Positions 16,962-24,108 of a stretch of 64,000 bases of DNA are shown here, piece after piece. Under the pieces are notes generated by a model, which saw only the letters and a list, made by a program, of their open reading frames with translations, made no database searches and had not been told where the DNA came from. The number at the start of each line of letters is the position of its first letter. Within the stretch, counting starts at the first letter, position 1. This DNA is from an uncultured Cellvibrionales bacterium (GTDB taxonomy: Bacteria > Pseudomonadota > Gammaproteobacteria > Pseudomonadales > GM7GCV1): positions 1 to 64,000 of the forward strand of contig CAJXYP010000015.1 in assembly GCA_913063225.1 (NCBI GenBank). The letters are read 5' to 3'. Position numbers and translations under genes: made by a program.

Positions 16962-17867
16962 TTAACCCCGCTGCTCTGACTTCGCGCGACCCAGAATACT
17001 AGGATGCATGGCGAATACCGAATGATCGAGATCTAGCTCCATCAGCACGTCAGTGGAGCTACCCAGGTTATTTAACATGTGTCTAGTTAACCGCTCATAG
17101 TGTGAAATAAATCGTTTCAATTTAATCGGATCCGTCAATTCTGTCTGCTTGCCGAGGGCCTCTACCAACTTTGCTTCCTGCTCACTGCGCCACTCATATA
17201 CCTGCTCAAAAGAAGGCACCTTTAACATCGCAAATAAATTGAGTTTACTCCAGAGGCGCTCTTCGTATTCGACGAGTTTCTGATTTACATAGGCTCGCCA
17301 CGCCCCATCAGTGTCCTCTTTAGATTCCAAGGAATTAACAGCTATATCCAGCTCTTCTGGTAACTGCGGTAGACAACCTACACACCAGCCTTCAAAAATA
17401 ACCAGGTCCTGCTGACCCGTTACCAAGTCCCATTTGGACTTAGGAAACTGGTCATCAGAGGCTTTATCAAAACGGGGTACAAGCAAAGATTCGCCTGCTT
17501 GTAGCTGGCACAATCGGTCCAGAGTCTGTTCCCCCAAACCCAGATCATGAGTACCAGGAACACCCCTGGTTCGCAATAAAGGATGTACTTCCTTTGCGAG
17601 AACTTCGCGAGCGCTTTTGGTTAGATAAATGTCATCAAGAGAGAGGCAAGTAACCTGCCATCCGTGCAGAACGGATGCCGCATTCGCCAAAAACTCCGCA
17701 AGCGTTGATTTACCCGAACCTTGTGCGCCATTTACGCCTAAAATAAGCGTGCCTGAGAGCTTATTCTCTACTAAATAGCTTATTAACGGCAGATAATAGG
17801 TCTCAGCCGTATCGTAAAATGATTGACCTAAACCTTTCACCTGACAAAAGTCTTTGATTAATTTCAT
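16962..17867 (-). CDS. P-loop glycerate kinase (YggC/plant D-glycerate 3-kinase-like)
   Basis: I use ATG 17867 (MKLIKDFCQVKGLGQSFYD, 301 residues); the frame is open to 18041 but that part is not protein-like and runs through the promoter region. The Walker A motif is GVNGAQGSGKST, followed by TCLSLDDIYLTKSAR, RGVPGTHDLGLGEQTL and LVIFEGWCVGC. This is the GLYK/YggC group of P-loop kinases that phosphorylate D-glycerate. In this operon it would rephosphorylate glycerate released by the phosphorylase, giving 3-phosphoglycerate for glycolysis or for a new round of GpgS. First gene of the glucosylglycerate operon, divergent from pyk. Confidence 0.78.
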   Translation of the reverse strand: MKLIKDFCQVKGLGQSFYDTAETYYLPLISYLVENKLSGTLILGVNGAQGSGKSTLAEFLANAASVLHGWQVTCLSLDDIYLTKSAREVLAKEVHPLLRTRGVPGTHDLGLGEQTLDRLCQLQAGESLLVPRFDKASDDQFPKSKWDLVTGQQDLVIFEGWCVGCLPQLPEELDIAVNSLESKEDTDGAWRAYVNQKLVEYEERLWSKLNLFAMLKVPSFEQVYEWRSEQEAKLVEALGKQTELTDPIKLKRFISHYERLTRHMLNNLGSSTDVLMELDLDHSVFAMHPSILGRAKSEQRG

Positions 17868-17891
17868 TGTGCTCGACTCAATTGAGATAAT

Positions 17892-17953
17892 CCGTAATAT
17901 TAATACATACTTACGGGCATTATGTAACAAAAGAACATATAATTGCCCGGTAA
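17892..17953. promoter_or_regulatory. Divergent promoter region between the glucosylglycerate operon and pyk, with operator-like dyads
   Basis: The spacer between the two divergent start codons (17868-18041) holds two overlapping palindromes. CCGTAA at 17892-17897 pairs perfectly with TTACGG at 17911-17916. TTACGGGCA at 17911-17919 pairs with TGCCCGGTAA at 17944-17953, with one unpaired base. Dyads of this type in a divergent promoter suggest binding of a dimeric regulator acting on both sides. No regulator gene is adjacent, so the protein is unknown. Confidence 0.4.
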
Positions 17954-18041
17954 GAAATCTGTCATTCAGACAACTATACTTGAAGGCCTGAACGCATAGT
18001 CTTTGACTAAATAAAGCAATTCTCGTACCAAAGGAACACAC

Positions 18042-19478
18042 ATGTCGCGCCGCACCAAGATAATCGCCACCCTAGGCCCCGCCAGCTCGTCGCCGCAGCA
18101 GATCAAAGATTTGATTCTGGCCGGCGCGAATGTATTCAGGCTGAATTTTTCTCACGGTAGCTGGGAAGAGCAAAGCGAGCGGGCGGAGCTTGTTCGATCG
18201 ATTGCAGCGGAGTGTGACGAGCATATTGCCTTGATGGCGGATTTGCAGGGCCCGAAAATTCGAGTACATCGCTTCAAAGATGGTTCCGTTGAGCTGGAGC
18301 TAGGACAAACTTTCTATCTGGATACCGAGCTCGACGCAAAAGCGGGAGATTCAACTCAGGTTGGTGTTCTCTATAAAGACCTTCCCACAGATTGCAAACC
18401 CGGTGACCGACTGCTGCTTGACGACGGCCGTATTGAACTCGATATCGAAGAAATTTCTGGTTCGCGTATTCGCACGACTGTATCGACCGCCGGTAAGCTA
18501 TCTAACAACAAGGGGATTAACTTAGCGGGAGGCGGACTATCTGCCCCTGCACTCACTGAAAAAGATTTAGCAGACTTGGAATGCGTGGCTAAATTGCAAA
18601 TCGATTACTTGGCTATATCCTTCCCTAAATCGGCTAAAGATATGGAATATGCGCGAGCCCAGGCAGGCAAGGCAGGCTTCCATGGCCATCTAGTCGCCAA
18701 AATTGAGCGCAGTGAGTCCGTGGCTAATGCGGAAGCTATGGATGCCATTATTCTAGCCTCAGATGCAGTAATGGTCGCTCGAGGAGACCTCGGCGTAGAA
18801 ATTGGCGATGCGCAGCTAGTAGGAGTTCAGAAGCGTCTTATATTGCGCGCAAGACAACTAGATAAGGTGGTAATCACGGCGACGCAAATGATGGAGTCGA
18901 TGATTGAAAGCCCCCTACCCACTCGCGCAGAAGTTTTTGATGTGGCTAATGCAGTTTTGGATGGAACCGATGCGGTAATGCTGTCAGCAGAAACGGCGGT
19001 GGGTAAACATCCTCACCTTGTTGTTGCAGCAATGGCTCGCGTTATCCGTGGGGCCGAAAAAGAAAGCGTCAATGTTATTTCCCAGCATCGGCGGGACAGG
19101 AAGTTCGTTGGAACCGATGAAACTATCGCAATGGCCGCCATGTATGCGGCAAATCATATGGAAAACATGAAGGCGATTGTATGTCATACCGAGTCGGGCA
19201 CAACGCCGCTATTGATGTCGAGAATTCGCTCAGGAATACCTATTTATGCGCTGTCACCTAATATTTCAACACTGCGTCGCATGGCAATGGTTCGAGGCGT
19301 AACGCCTGTACTGTTCGACGAAGAAATTGGTAATGTTGCCGATACGGTTAAATCATCTCTTCGTAAGCTGAAATCCGATGGCCTATTGGAAAGCGATGAC
19401 CAGCTTATCCTTACCATTGGCGATAGCATTGGCACCAGCGGAACCACCAATACCCTTAAAGTCCTTACGTTGGATTGA
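18042..19478 (+). CDS. pyk: Pyruvate kinase (type II)
   Basis: 478 residues, complete. Catalyses phosphoenolpyruvate plus ADP to pyruvate plus ATP. The N-terminus RRTKIIATLGPASSSPQQI, the FRLNFSHGSWEEQ segment, the catalytic lysine region LVAKIERSESV, VMVARGDLGVEIG and ATQMMESMIESPLPTRAEV are all diagnostic. An AGGA precedes the ATG by about eight bases. It is divergent from the glucosylglycerate operon, whose kinase and phosphorylase products (phosphoglycerate, glucose-1-phosphate) feed lower glycolysis, so shared control of the two sides is plausible. Confidence 0.96.
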   Translation: MSRRTKIIATLGPASSSPQQIKDLILAGANVFRLNFSHGSWEEQSERAELVRSIAAECDEHIALMADLQGPKIRVHRFKDGSVELELGQTFYLDTELDAKAGDSTQVGVLYKDLPTDCKPGDRLLLDDGRIELDIEEISGSRIRTTVSTAGKLSNNKGINLAGGGLSAPALTEKDLADLECVAKLQIDYLAISFPKSAKDMEYARAQAGKAGFHGHLVAKIERSESVANAEAMDAIILASDAVMVARGDLGVEIGDAQLVGVQKRLILRARQLDKVVITATQMMESMIESPLPTRAEVFDVANAVLDGTDAVMLSAETAVGKHPHLVVAAMARVIRGAEKESVNVISQHRRDRKFVGTDETIAMAAMYAANHMENMKAIVCHTESGTTPLLMSRIRSGIPIYALSPNISTLRRMAMVRGVTPVLFDEEIGNVADTVKSSLRKLKSDGLLESDDQLILTIGDSIGTSGTTNTLKVLTLD

Positions 19479-19665
19479 GGCATTTGCACGGAAGAATATT
19501 TTAATTTCAGGCACCAGAAGTAGACGCTTTGAACCGAGAGCAAAAACACGCGCAAAGAGAGAGTTTATGTTTATAAACGACCGATTGAGCCTGTTTTTAC
19601 CAGCAGTAGGCGCCCCTAAGCGACGCCGCATGGGAGTGAAATAGCTTTCGTGAAAAAGTCTCAGA

Positions 19666-20577
19666 TTAGAGGTCTTCGAGAATGGTGGAAAGTCGGCCTG
19701 CTGCCAACATAAGCCGGGTATGCGCAATGTGTTGCCCATCACTGACGTAGATATCATCCGGTGTGTAATCTTCTCTTAGGGTGTAAATAAAACGTGCCTC
19801 ACCGAACCCTTCTTCTAACCACAGATTAGGATCCAATTCTTCCGCTGCCGCGCCGGTGACCTGCTTACCCCGAACACTTTGGTACAGCTCTGGATAAGTA
19901 TCGTACCGTGCAAATAGGCCGACCGCCTCGTCCCACAATCCGTGAAGTGTTGTATCGCATCGGCCGGCAAAGCCCGGTTCAGAAGCACAGAATAAGTTAC
20001 CTCCCAAATCATGATCACATTGTCGATCCACACTCGTGGCGGCATGAAGAGGCTGATGCGCGTCAGCTTCCATATGTATTATGAAAGCTAGCAATATTGC
20101 TTTACTTACATCCTCGGTCGCCAGCTCATAACTTTCGAGAAGCAAAGGAAATACGCTAGCCAGATTAACTTCATTTTCGATCTGACATTGAGGGGCTTCG
20201 TCTCCCCCAATGTAGTGCGGTTGATTACGATAGTGCCAGGTACTAGTATCCGCATCGGACAAATGACTGAGTGGCTCGGGCACTTCTTGATTCCATTGCG
20301 CAAAAAGTTCTCCAAGAGGTATATTCCGAACGCGATCAGGGAAAGAGGCAATCTTGCCTAGATCTTCTGCGGAGCCGTAATTCTTCAGCAAAAAAAGCCG
20401 TTCATCTGTCTCAAATGTAGTTTCGAGCGTACGGGCTATTCGGTTTACTTCCCTACTTTGCTCTGGAGATAATGCTTTAACCGCTAAATCCACTATTAAA
20501 ACGTGCCCGTCGGTATTCCAAGCAAGTGCCGATGGAGCAACCAAACTAAGTAATAAAATAAACAGTAATTTTTTCAT
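19666..20577 (-). CDS. Secreted S1/P1-type nuclease
   Basis: 303 residues with the signal peptide MKKLLFILLLSLVAPSALA, cleaved to expose WNTDGH. In S1/P1 nucleases the mature N-terminal Trp and the following His bind the zinc trinuclear cluster. Further ligands are visible in FIIHMEADAHQPLHAA (HxxxDxHQPLH) and CDHDLGGN (D...GGN). The enzyme would be a periplasmic or secreted zinc-dependent nuclease acting on single-stranded nucleic acid and 3'-nucleotides, useful for phosphate or nucleoside scavenging. Family members mostly have WGxxGH; here the second position is Asn. It lies 43 bases after the OB-fold gene on the same strand. Confidence 0.88.
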   Translation of the reverse strand: MKKLLFILLLSLVAPSALAWNTDGHVLIVDLAVKALSPEQSREVNRIARTLETTFETDERLFLLKNYGSAEDLGKIASFPDRVRNIPLGELFAQWNQEVPEPLSHLSDADTSTWHYRNQPHYIGGDEAPQCQIENEVNLASVFPLLLESYELATEDVSKAILLAFIIHMEADAHQPLHAATSVDRQCDHDLGGNLFCASEPGFAGRCDTTLHGLWDEAVGLFARYDTYPELYQSVRGKQVTGAAAEELDPNLWLEEGFGEARFIYTLREDYTPDDIYVSDGQHIAHTRLMLAAGRLSTILEDL

Positions 20578-20620
20578 AAGTTCTCTAATATTTTTCCTAA
20601 TGAGCTCTCTAGTGCACTCT

Positions 20621-21073
20621 CTAATGAAAATCTCTTGATTTCACTGATAGGTTTTCAATTTCCTGAGAGTGATCTTCTAGTGATCCAGCAATAACATGAG
20701 TAACCCCCTGCGCTGTTTCAACACTACCTTTGATCAACAACAGGCTAGACGTCATTAGCTCCTTTCGGAAATTTTCTTGTACCTTCGGCCAGACAATAAC
20801 ATTTATGTTTCCGGTTTCATCTTCTAGTGTTAAAAACACCGTACCTTTGGCCGTGCCTGGACGTTGTCGACCCGTCACCAATCCCGCCACCTGAACAAAC
20901 CTGACAGAGTTTGTTTCTCCCAGCCGATTGGCAGGGCAACAGCGATCAAATGGTGGTTGCTTGCGTATCAATGACATTAAGTGTGGTCGAAGAGATACAC
21001 CTGTAGTCGCATAGTCCGAAATAATTTCCGAGAGTATTTCTGGCTTGGCAAGGAAAACACCATCATCGCTCAC
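20621..21073 (-). CDS. Stand-alone C-terminal OB-fold domain of DnaE2/ImuC
   Basis: 150 residues that read as the C-terminal end of DnaE2: ISDYATTGVSLRPHLMSLIR (the usual YxxTGLSLxxHPxxLLR linker-helix), VRFVQVAGLVTGRQRPGTA, GTVFLTLEDETGNINVIVWP, and LLIKGSVETAQGVTHVIAGSLEDHS. In ordinary DnaE2 this follows directly after the point where the window's ImuC stops. 880 plus 150 residues equals a normal DnaE2 length. The start is GTG with GGAG eight bases upstream, so it is built to be translated alone. It follows the OsmC gene by 30 bases and has no LexA box of its own that I can find. It could supply the missing domain in trans or be a leftover of another dnaE2 copy. Confidence 0.88.
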   Translation of the reverse strand: MSDDGVFLAKPEILSEIISDYATTGVSLRPHLMSLIRKQPPFDRCCPANRLGETNSVRFVQVAGLVTGRQRPGTAKGTVFLTLEDETGNINVIVWPKVQENFRKELMTSSLLLIKGSVETAQGVTHVIAGSLEDHSQEIENLSVKSRDFH

Positions 21074-21103
21074 AACTACTACTCCATCTCTAATCTATTT
21101 CGC

Positions 21104-21517
21104 TTATACGATTTCATAACTATGAGAGATTTCCACACCGCCTCTTTCCAAAATTATGGAAGCAGAACAGTATTTTTCGGCGGATAACTTTACCGCTCTT
21201 TTCACCATAGCTTGTTTTAGGTTAGTGCCACTTACGAAGAAGTGGAGATTGATCTTAGTAAATACCGCGGGCACTGCATCAGCCCGTTCGGCCTGAACTT
21301 CACAGCGACAATCTGTAACTTCCTGACGGCTTTTCTTCAATATATCGACCACATCAAAGGTGGAACAGCCTCCTACCCCTAACAGCAACATTTCCATAGG
21401 CCGTGGCCCTTGGTTTTTACCGCCATATTCCGGCGGTCCATCCATTATTAAACTATGACCACTGCCGCTATTAGCCTCAAAGCTAGCGTCTCCACGCCAG
21501 GTTATTTCTGCTTGCAA
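21104..21517 (-). CDS. OsmC/YhfA family protein
   Basis: 137 residues from a TTG at 21517 (M-QAEITWRGDASFEANSGSGH), chosen because GGAGAG lies five bases upstream and YhfA proteins begin at this position. The frame itself is open to 21562. Conserved features are a MDGPPEYGGKNQGPRPMEML region, the cysteine in LGVGGCSTFDVVDIL, and a second cysteine in SAEKYCSASIIL, the pair that forms the redox site in OsmC/Ohr peroxidases. The gene is adjacent and divergent to crp/vfr, as yhfA is to crp in E. coli and Pseudomonas. The precise substrate of the YhfA branch is unsettled. Confidence 0.85.
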   Translation of the reverse strand: MQAEITWRGDASFEANSGSGHSLIMDGPPEYGGKNQGPRPMEMLLLGVGGCSTFDVVDILKKSRQEVTDCRCEVQAERADAVPAVFTKINLHFFVSGTNLKQAMVKRAVKLSAEKYCSASIILERGGVEISHSYEIV

Positions 21518-21657
21518 ATGACTCTCCGTATAACTTTTATTATGCTCTAAACAGACTATCACAAGTCACTAAAATTCTTGGGGAAATATAGGCTTACGCA
21601 TCTCTGTAACGCGGATATAACTCTTTGACTTTGACACCTGCAAAGAATATTGTGAAT

Positions 21658-22356
21658 ATGAAAGCCAAAAAAATTCTTGCTCAAAAGATACTGCCACCAG
21701 GGGGTGCTGGTGGAACTCTAAACCCTCTATTGCGCCCAAGTAGTGCACCTAGCCTGCCAGCTTTTTTGGAGCACTGCCAAAGACGCAGGTATCCGGCTAA
21801 ATCCACCATCATATTCGCCGGTGAAAAAGGCGAATCGCTCTATTTCATTATTCGTGGGACCGTCACCGTTGTTATCGAAGACGACGAAGGCCGCAAAATG
21901 ATCATTGCATATATCAACGACGGTGAATTTTTTGGTGAGTTGGGCATCTTCAACGAAGGTGACAGAACTCGAAGCGCTTGGATTCGCGCAAAAACCGATT
22001 GCGAAGTTGCTGAAATTAGCTACGCAGGCTTTTTAGAGCTCTGGCGTGTCTATCCCGACATTCTATTTTCTATTGGCTCACAAATTGCCAACAGATTGAA
22101 AAAGACTACCCGTAAAGTAGGCGACCTTGCATTTATGGATGTAACCGGTCGTGTAGCGGGTTGCTTACTTGAGTTATGTAAACAACCCGATGCCATGACC
22201 CATCCAGACGGTATGCAGATTAAGGTTACTCGCCAATAAATCGGCCGTATTGTTGGCTGTTCAAGAGAGATGGTTGGGCGGGTACTTAAAGACCTTGAAG
22301 AACAAGGATTAGTCGAAGTTAAAGGTAAAAATATGGTCGTGTACGGGACTCGCTAG
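21658..22356 (+). pseudogene. vfr: CRP/Vfr orthologue interrupted by an in-frame stop in the helix-turn-helix
   Basis: cAMP receptor protein. The N-terminal cyclic-nucleotide domain is intact: [29 protein letters not shown] and [17 protein letters not shown] (Glu, Arg and Ser of the cAMP pocket), then the dimer helix and [20 protein letters not shown]. At 22237-22239 a TAA replaces the Glu codon expected in [14 protein letters not shown]. Beyond it the same frame continues for 38 codons ([19 protein letters not shown] ... MVVYGTR) to the normal stop at 22354-22356. Translation as written gives 193 residues without a DNA-binding domain. Everything else matches Vfr so well that the mutation must be recent, a sequencing error, or read through. 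The start is ATG 21658; a TTG at 21625 is an alternative. Confidence 0.9.
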
Positions 22357-22435
22357 CTATAGCGACTACTCCCGAGACCAAGCTTGATATACAAAATCTG
22401 GCGAGGCCATGGGGGAAAAACAAACAAAAAAAAGC

Positions 22436-22464
22436 AAAAAAAACACCACCTATCGATGGTGGTG
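22436..22464 (-). terminator. Minus-strand intrinsic-terminator-like hairpin upstream of the second crp gene
   Basis: CACCACC (22444-22450), loop TATCGAT, GGTGGTG (22458-22464) is a perfect seven-base-pair stem. On the minus strand it is followed by a run of eight T, the classical Rho-independent arrangement. No minus-strand gene ends here, so it would stop antisense transcripts entering from the trpC side. On the plus strand the same hairpin lies in the leader of the second crp gene, 36 bases before its start, without a T tract. Confidence 0.5.
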
Positions 22465-22499
22465 GATTTGCCGAGTGGCACTATTGTTGGAGAGATAAG

Positions 22500-23201
22500 T
22501 TGGCAGCATCAGTTTCAGAAAGACGAGAAATTCCAAATATTGATCGCTACTTATCTTATTGCGATGTTAATAAATATCCTGCAAAAAGCACCATTATCTC
22601 CACTGGCGAAGATGGCGATACGCTCTACTACATTATTAAAGGCACCATTACGGTTCTTGTAGAGGACGACAATGGTCGAGAAATTATTTTGGCCTACCTT
22701 TCCGAAGGCGATTTCTTTGGAGAATTAGGTATTTATAGCGAAGATGCACAAACACGCAGCGCTTGCATTAAAGCGCGTACAGATTGCGAAGTCGGTGAAC
22801 TTAAATATAAGCGCTTTCACGAGCTAGCAAAAATATATCCAAGCCTGATGCAAGCTGTCGATTCACAGGTAGCTGACCGACTAAGAATGACCACCAGAAA
22901 GGTGTTGGATCTGGCCTTTTTAGACGTGACAGGCCGTGTGGCTAGTTGCTTAATGGACTTGTGCCGTCTGGCAGAAGCCATCGAAGTCGAAGATGGCGTG
23001 CAAATTAAGGTTTCACGTCCGGAAATTGCCCGGATCATCGGCTGCTCACGGGAAATGGCAGGAAGAATAATGAAAGACATGCAAGACATGGGCCTGATCG
23101 AGGCGCATGGCATGACGGTAGTAGTATTTGGCGCCAGTAAAAACCCACCTACTTGGCAGCAACCAGCTGAAGACGACCCAAAACCCGACTCAATAAACTA
23201 G
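22500..23201 (+). CDS. CRP/Vfr-like transcription regulator, second tandem copy
   Basis: 233 residues. The TTG start at 22500 has GGAGAG about seven bases upstream. The cyclic-nucleotide domain retains GDFFGELGIYSED and the Arg-Ser pair in TRSACIKARTDCEVGEL, so cAMP binding is expected. The helix-turn-helix VSRPEIARIIGCSREMAGRIMKD is intact, with SRPE in place of the TRQE of the first copy. After the usual end (VVVFGAS) it carries about twenty extra residues rich in Pro, Asp and Lys. It is clearly a paralogue of the interrupted gene immediately upstream and may now do its job. The change of recognition-helix residues near the N-side could alter operator preference. Confidence 0.88.
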   Translation: MAASVSERREIPNIDRYLSYCDVNKYPAKSTIISTGEDGDTLYYIIKGTITVLVEDDNGREIILAYLSEGDFFGELGIYSEDAQTRSACIKARTDCEVGELKYKRFHELAKIYPSLMQAVDSQVADRLRMTTRKVLDLAFLDVTGRVASCLMDLCRLAEAIEVEDGVQIKVSRPEIARIIGCSREMAGRIMKDMQDMGLIEAHGMTVVVFGASKNPPTWQQPAEDDPKPDSIN

Positions 23202-23212
23202 AGCATCCCGCT

Positions 23213-23302
23213 CGGTTAAAAACCACAGCCCTGAGCGCATAGAGAACACATACTTGGGCCAAAGGGCGCGAACGCGTCCGGTTAAAGAGCATAGCCTTGA
23301 GC
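23213..23302. repeat. Imperfect direct repeat between crp2 and trpC
   Basis: Two 24-base segments, at 23213-23236 (beginning CGGTTAAAAACCACAGCC) and 23279-23302 (beginning CGGTTAAAGAGCATAGCC), agree at 20 of 24 positions and start 66 bases apart. They lie in the 109-base convergent spacer between the second crp gene and trpC. No function is evident. Confidence 0.4.
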
Positions 23303-23310
23303 CAAGGAAA

Positions 23311-24105
23311 TTAAGCCCGATTAAAAAGTCTTTGTAACTCAGCACCTGGGTCTTCGGCCCGCATAAATGCCTCTCCGACCAAAAACGCCTGAATTCCAGC
23401 GTTCAGCATTTTCTGCACATCTTCAGAACTATGTATTCCGCTTTCGGTAACCACTAAAGGCCCTTCGGGAATATTTGAAAGCAAGTCCACGCTAGTTTGT
23501 AGATTGGTTTCAAAATTATGTAAATTGCGATTATTAATTCCGAGAATGGCGTCATCTATTTTCAACGCAAGATCAAGCTCCTGGGCATCATGTACTTCAA
23601 TCAATACATCCATAGTCAAGGCTCTGGCGCAGGCATGCAGATCGATTAACTGATGCTGATCGAGAGAAGCCACAATCAAAAGCACGCAATCCGCACCGAG
23701 GCTTCTCGCCTCAGCTATTTGATAAGTATCGATTAGAAAATCTTTGCGTATCACCGGCAGACTGGTGGCAGCTCGAGCTTGTACTAGGAAGTCTTCGCCT
23801 CCCTGAAAAAAGTCTTTGTCCGTAAGCACTGACAGACAGGCAGCTCCACCCTCCTCATAACTTCTGGCAATCTCTGCAGGATGAAAATCCGGTCGAATGA
23901 TGCCTTTGCTGGGTGAAGCTTTTTTTATTTCGGCTATTACACCGGCTTTTCCATCGGTAATCTTATTTCTGAGTGCTCGCTCAAAGCCACGACAGGCGTC
24001 GACTTCGGAAAGACCTGCAAGAATTTCGGCTTCGCTTCGTTGCTTTTTACGCTCGGCAACTTCCTCTTTTTTGCGAGAATTAATCTGATCGAGAATTGTG
24101 CTCAT
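23311..24105 (-). CDS. trpC: Indole-3-glycerol-phosphate synthase
   Basis: 264 residues. Converts CdRP to indole-3-glycerol phosphate in tryptophan synthesis. The (beta/alpha)8 barrel shows AEIKKASPSKGIIRPDF with the catalytic lysine and Ser, YEEGGAACLSVLTD, VIRKDFLIDTYQI, GINNRNLHNFET and VTESGIHSSEDV. Monofunctional, without a fused TrpF domain. It is last of four leftward genes, three bases after trpD. Order trpE-G-D-C with this downstream crp matches the Pseudomonas-type arrangement, except that trpE is attached here. Confidence 0.96.
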   Translation of the reverse strand: MSTILDQINSRKKEEVAERKKQRSEAEILAGLSEVDACRGFERALRNKITDGKAGVIAEIKKASPSKGIIRPDFHPAEIARSYEEGGAACLSVLTDKDFFQGGEDFLVQARAATSLPVIRKDFLIDTYQIAEARSLGADCVLLIVASLDQHQLIDLHACARALTMDVLIEVHDAQELDLALKIDDAILGINNRNLHNFETNLQTSVDLLSNIPEGPLVVTESGIHSSEDVQKMLNAGIQAFLVGEAFMRAEDPGAELQRLFNRA

Positions 24106-24108
24106 TTG

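Noticed and set aside
19479-19665. Possible short gene (ending about 19644) between pyk and the S1/P1 nuclease
   Set aside because: The frame overlaps the pyk end, the product is low-complexity and basic, and no ribosome-binding site or family match is seen.
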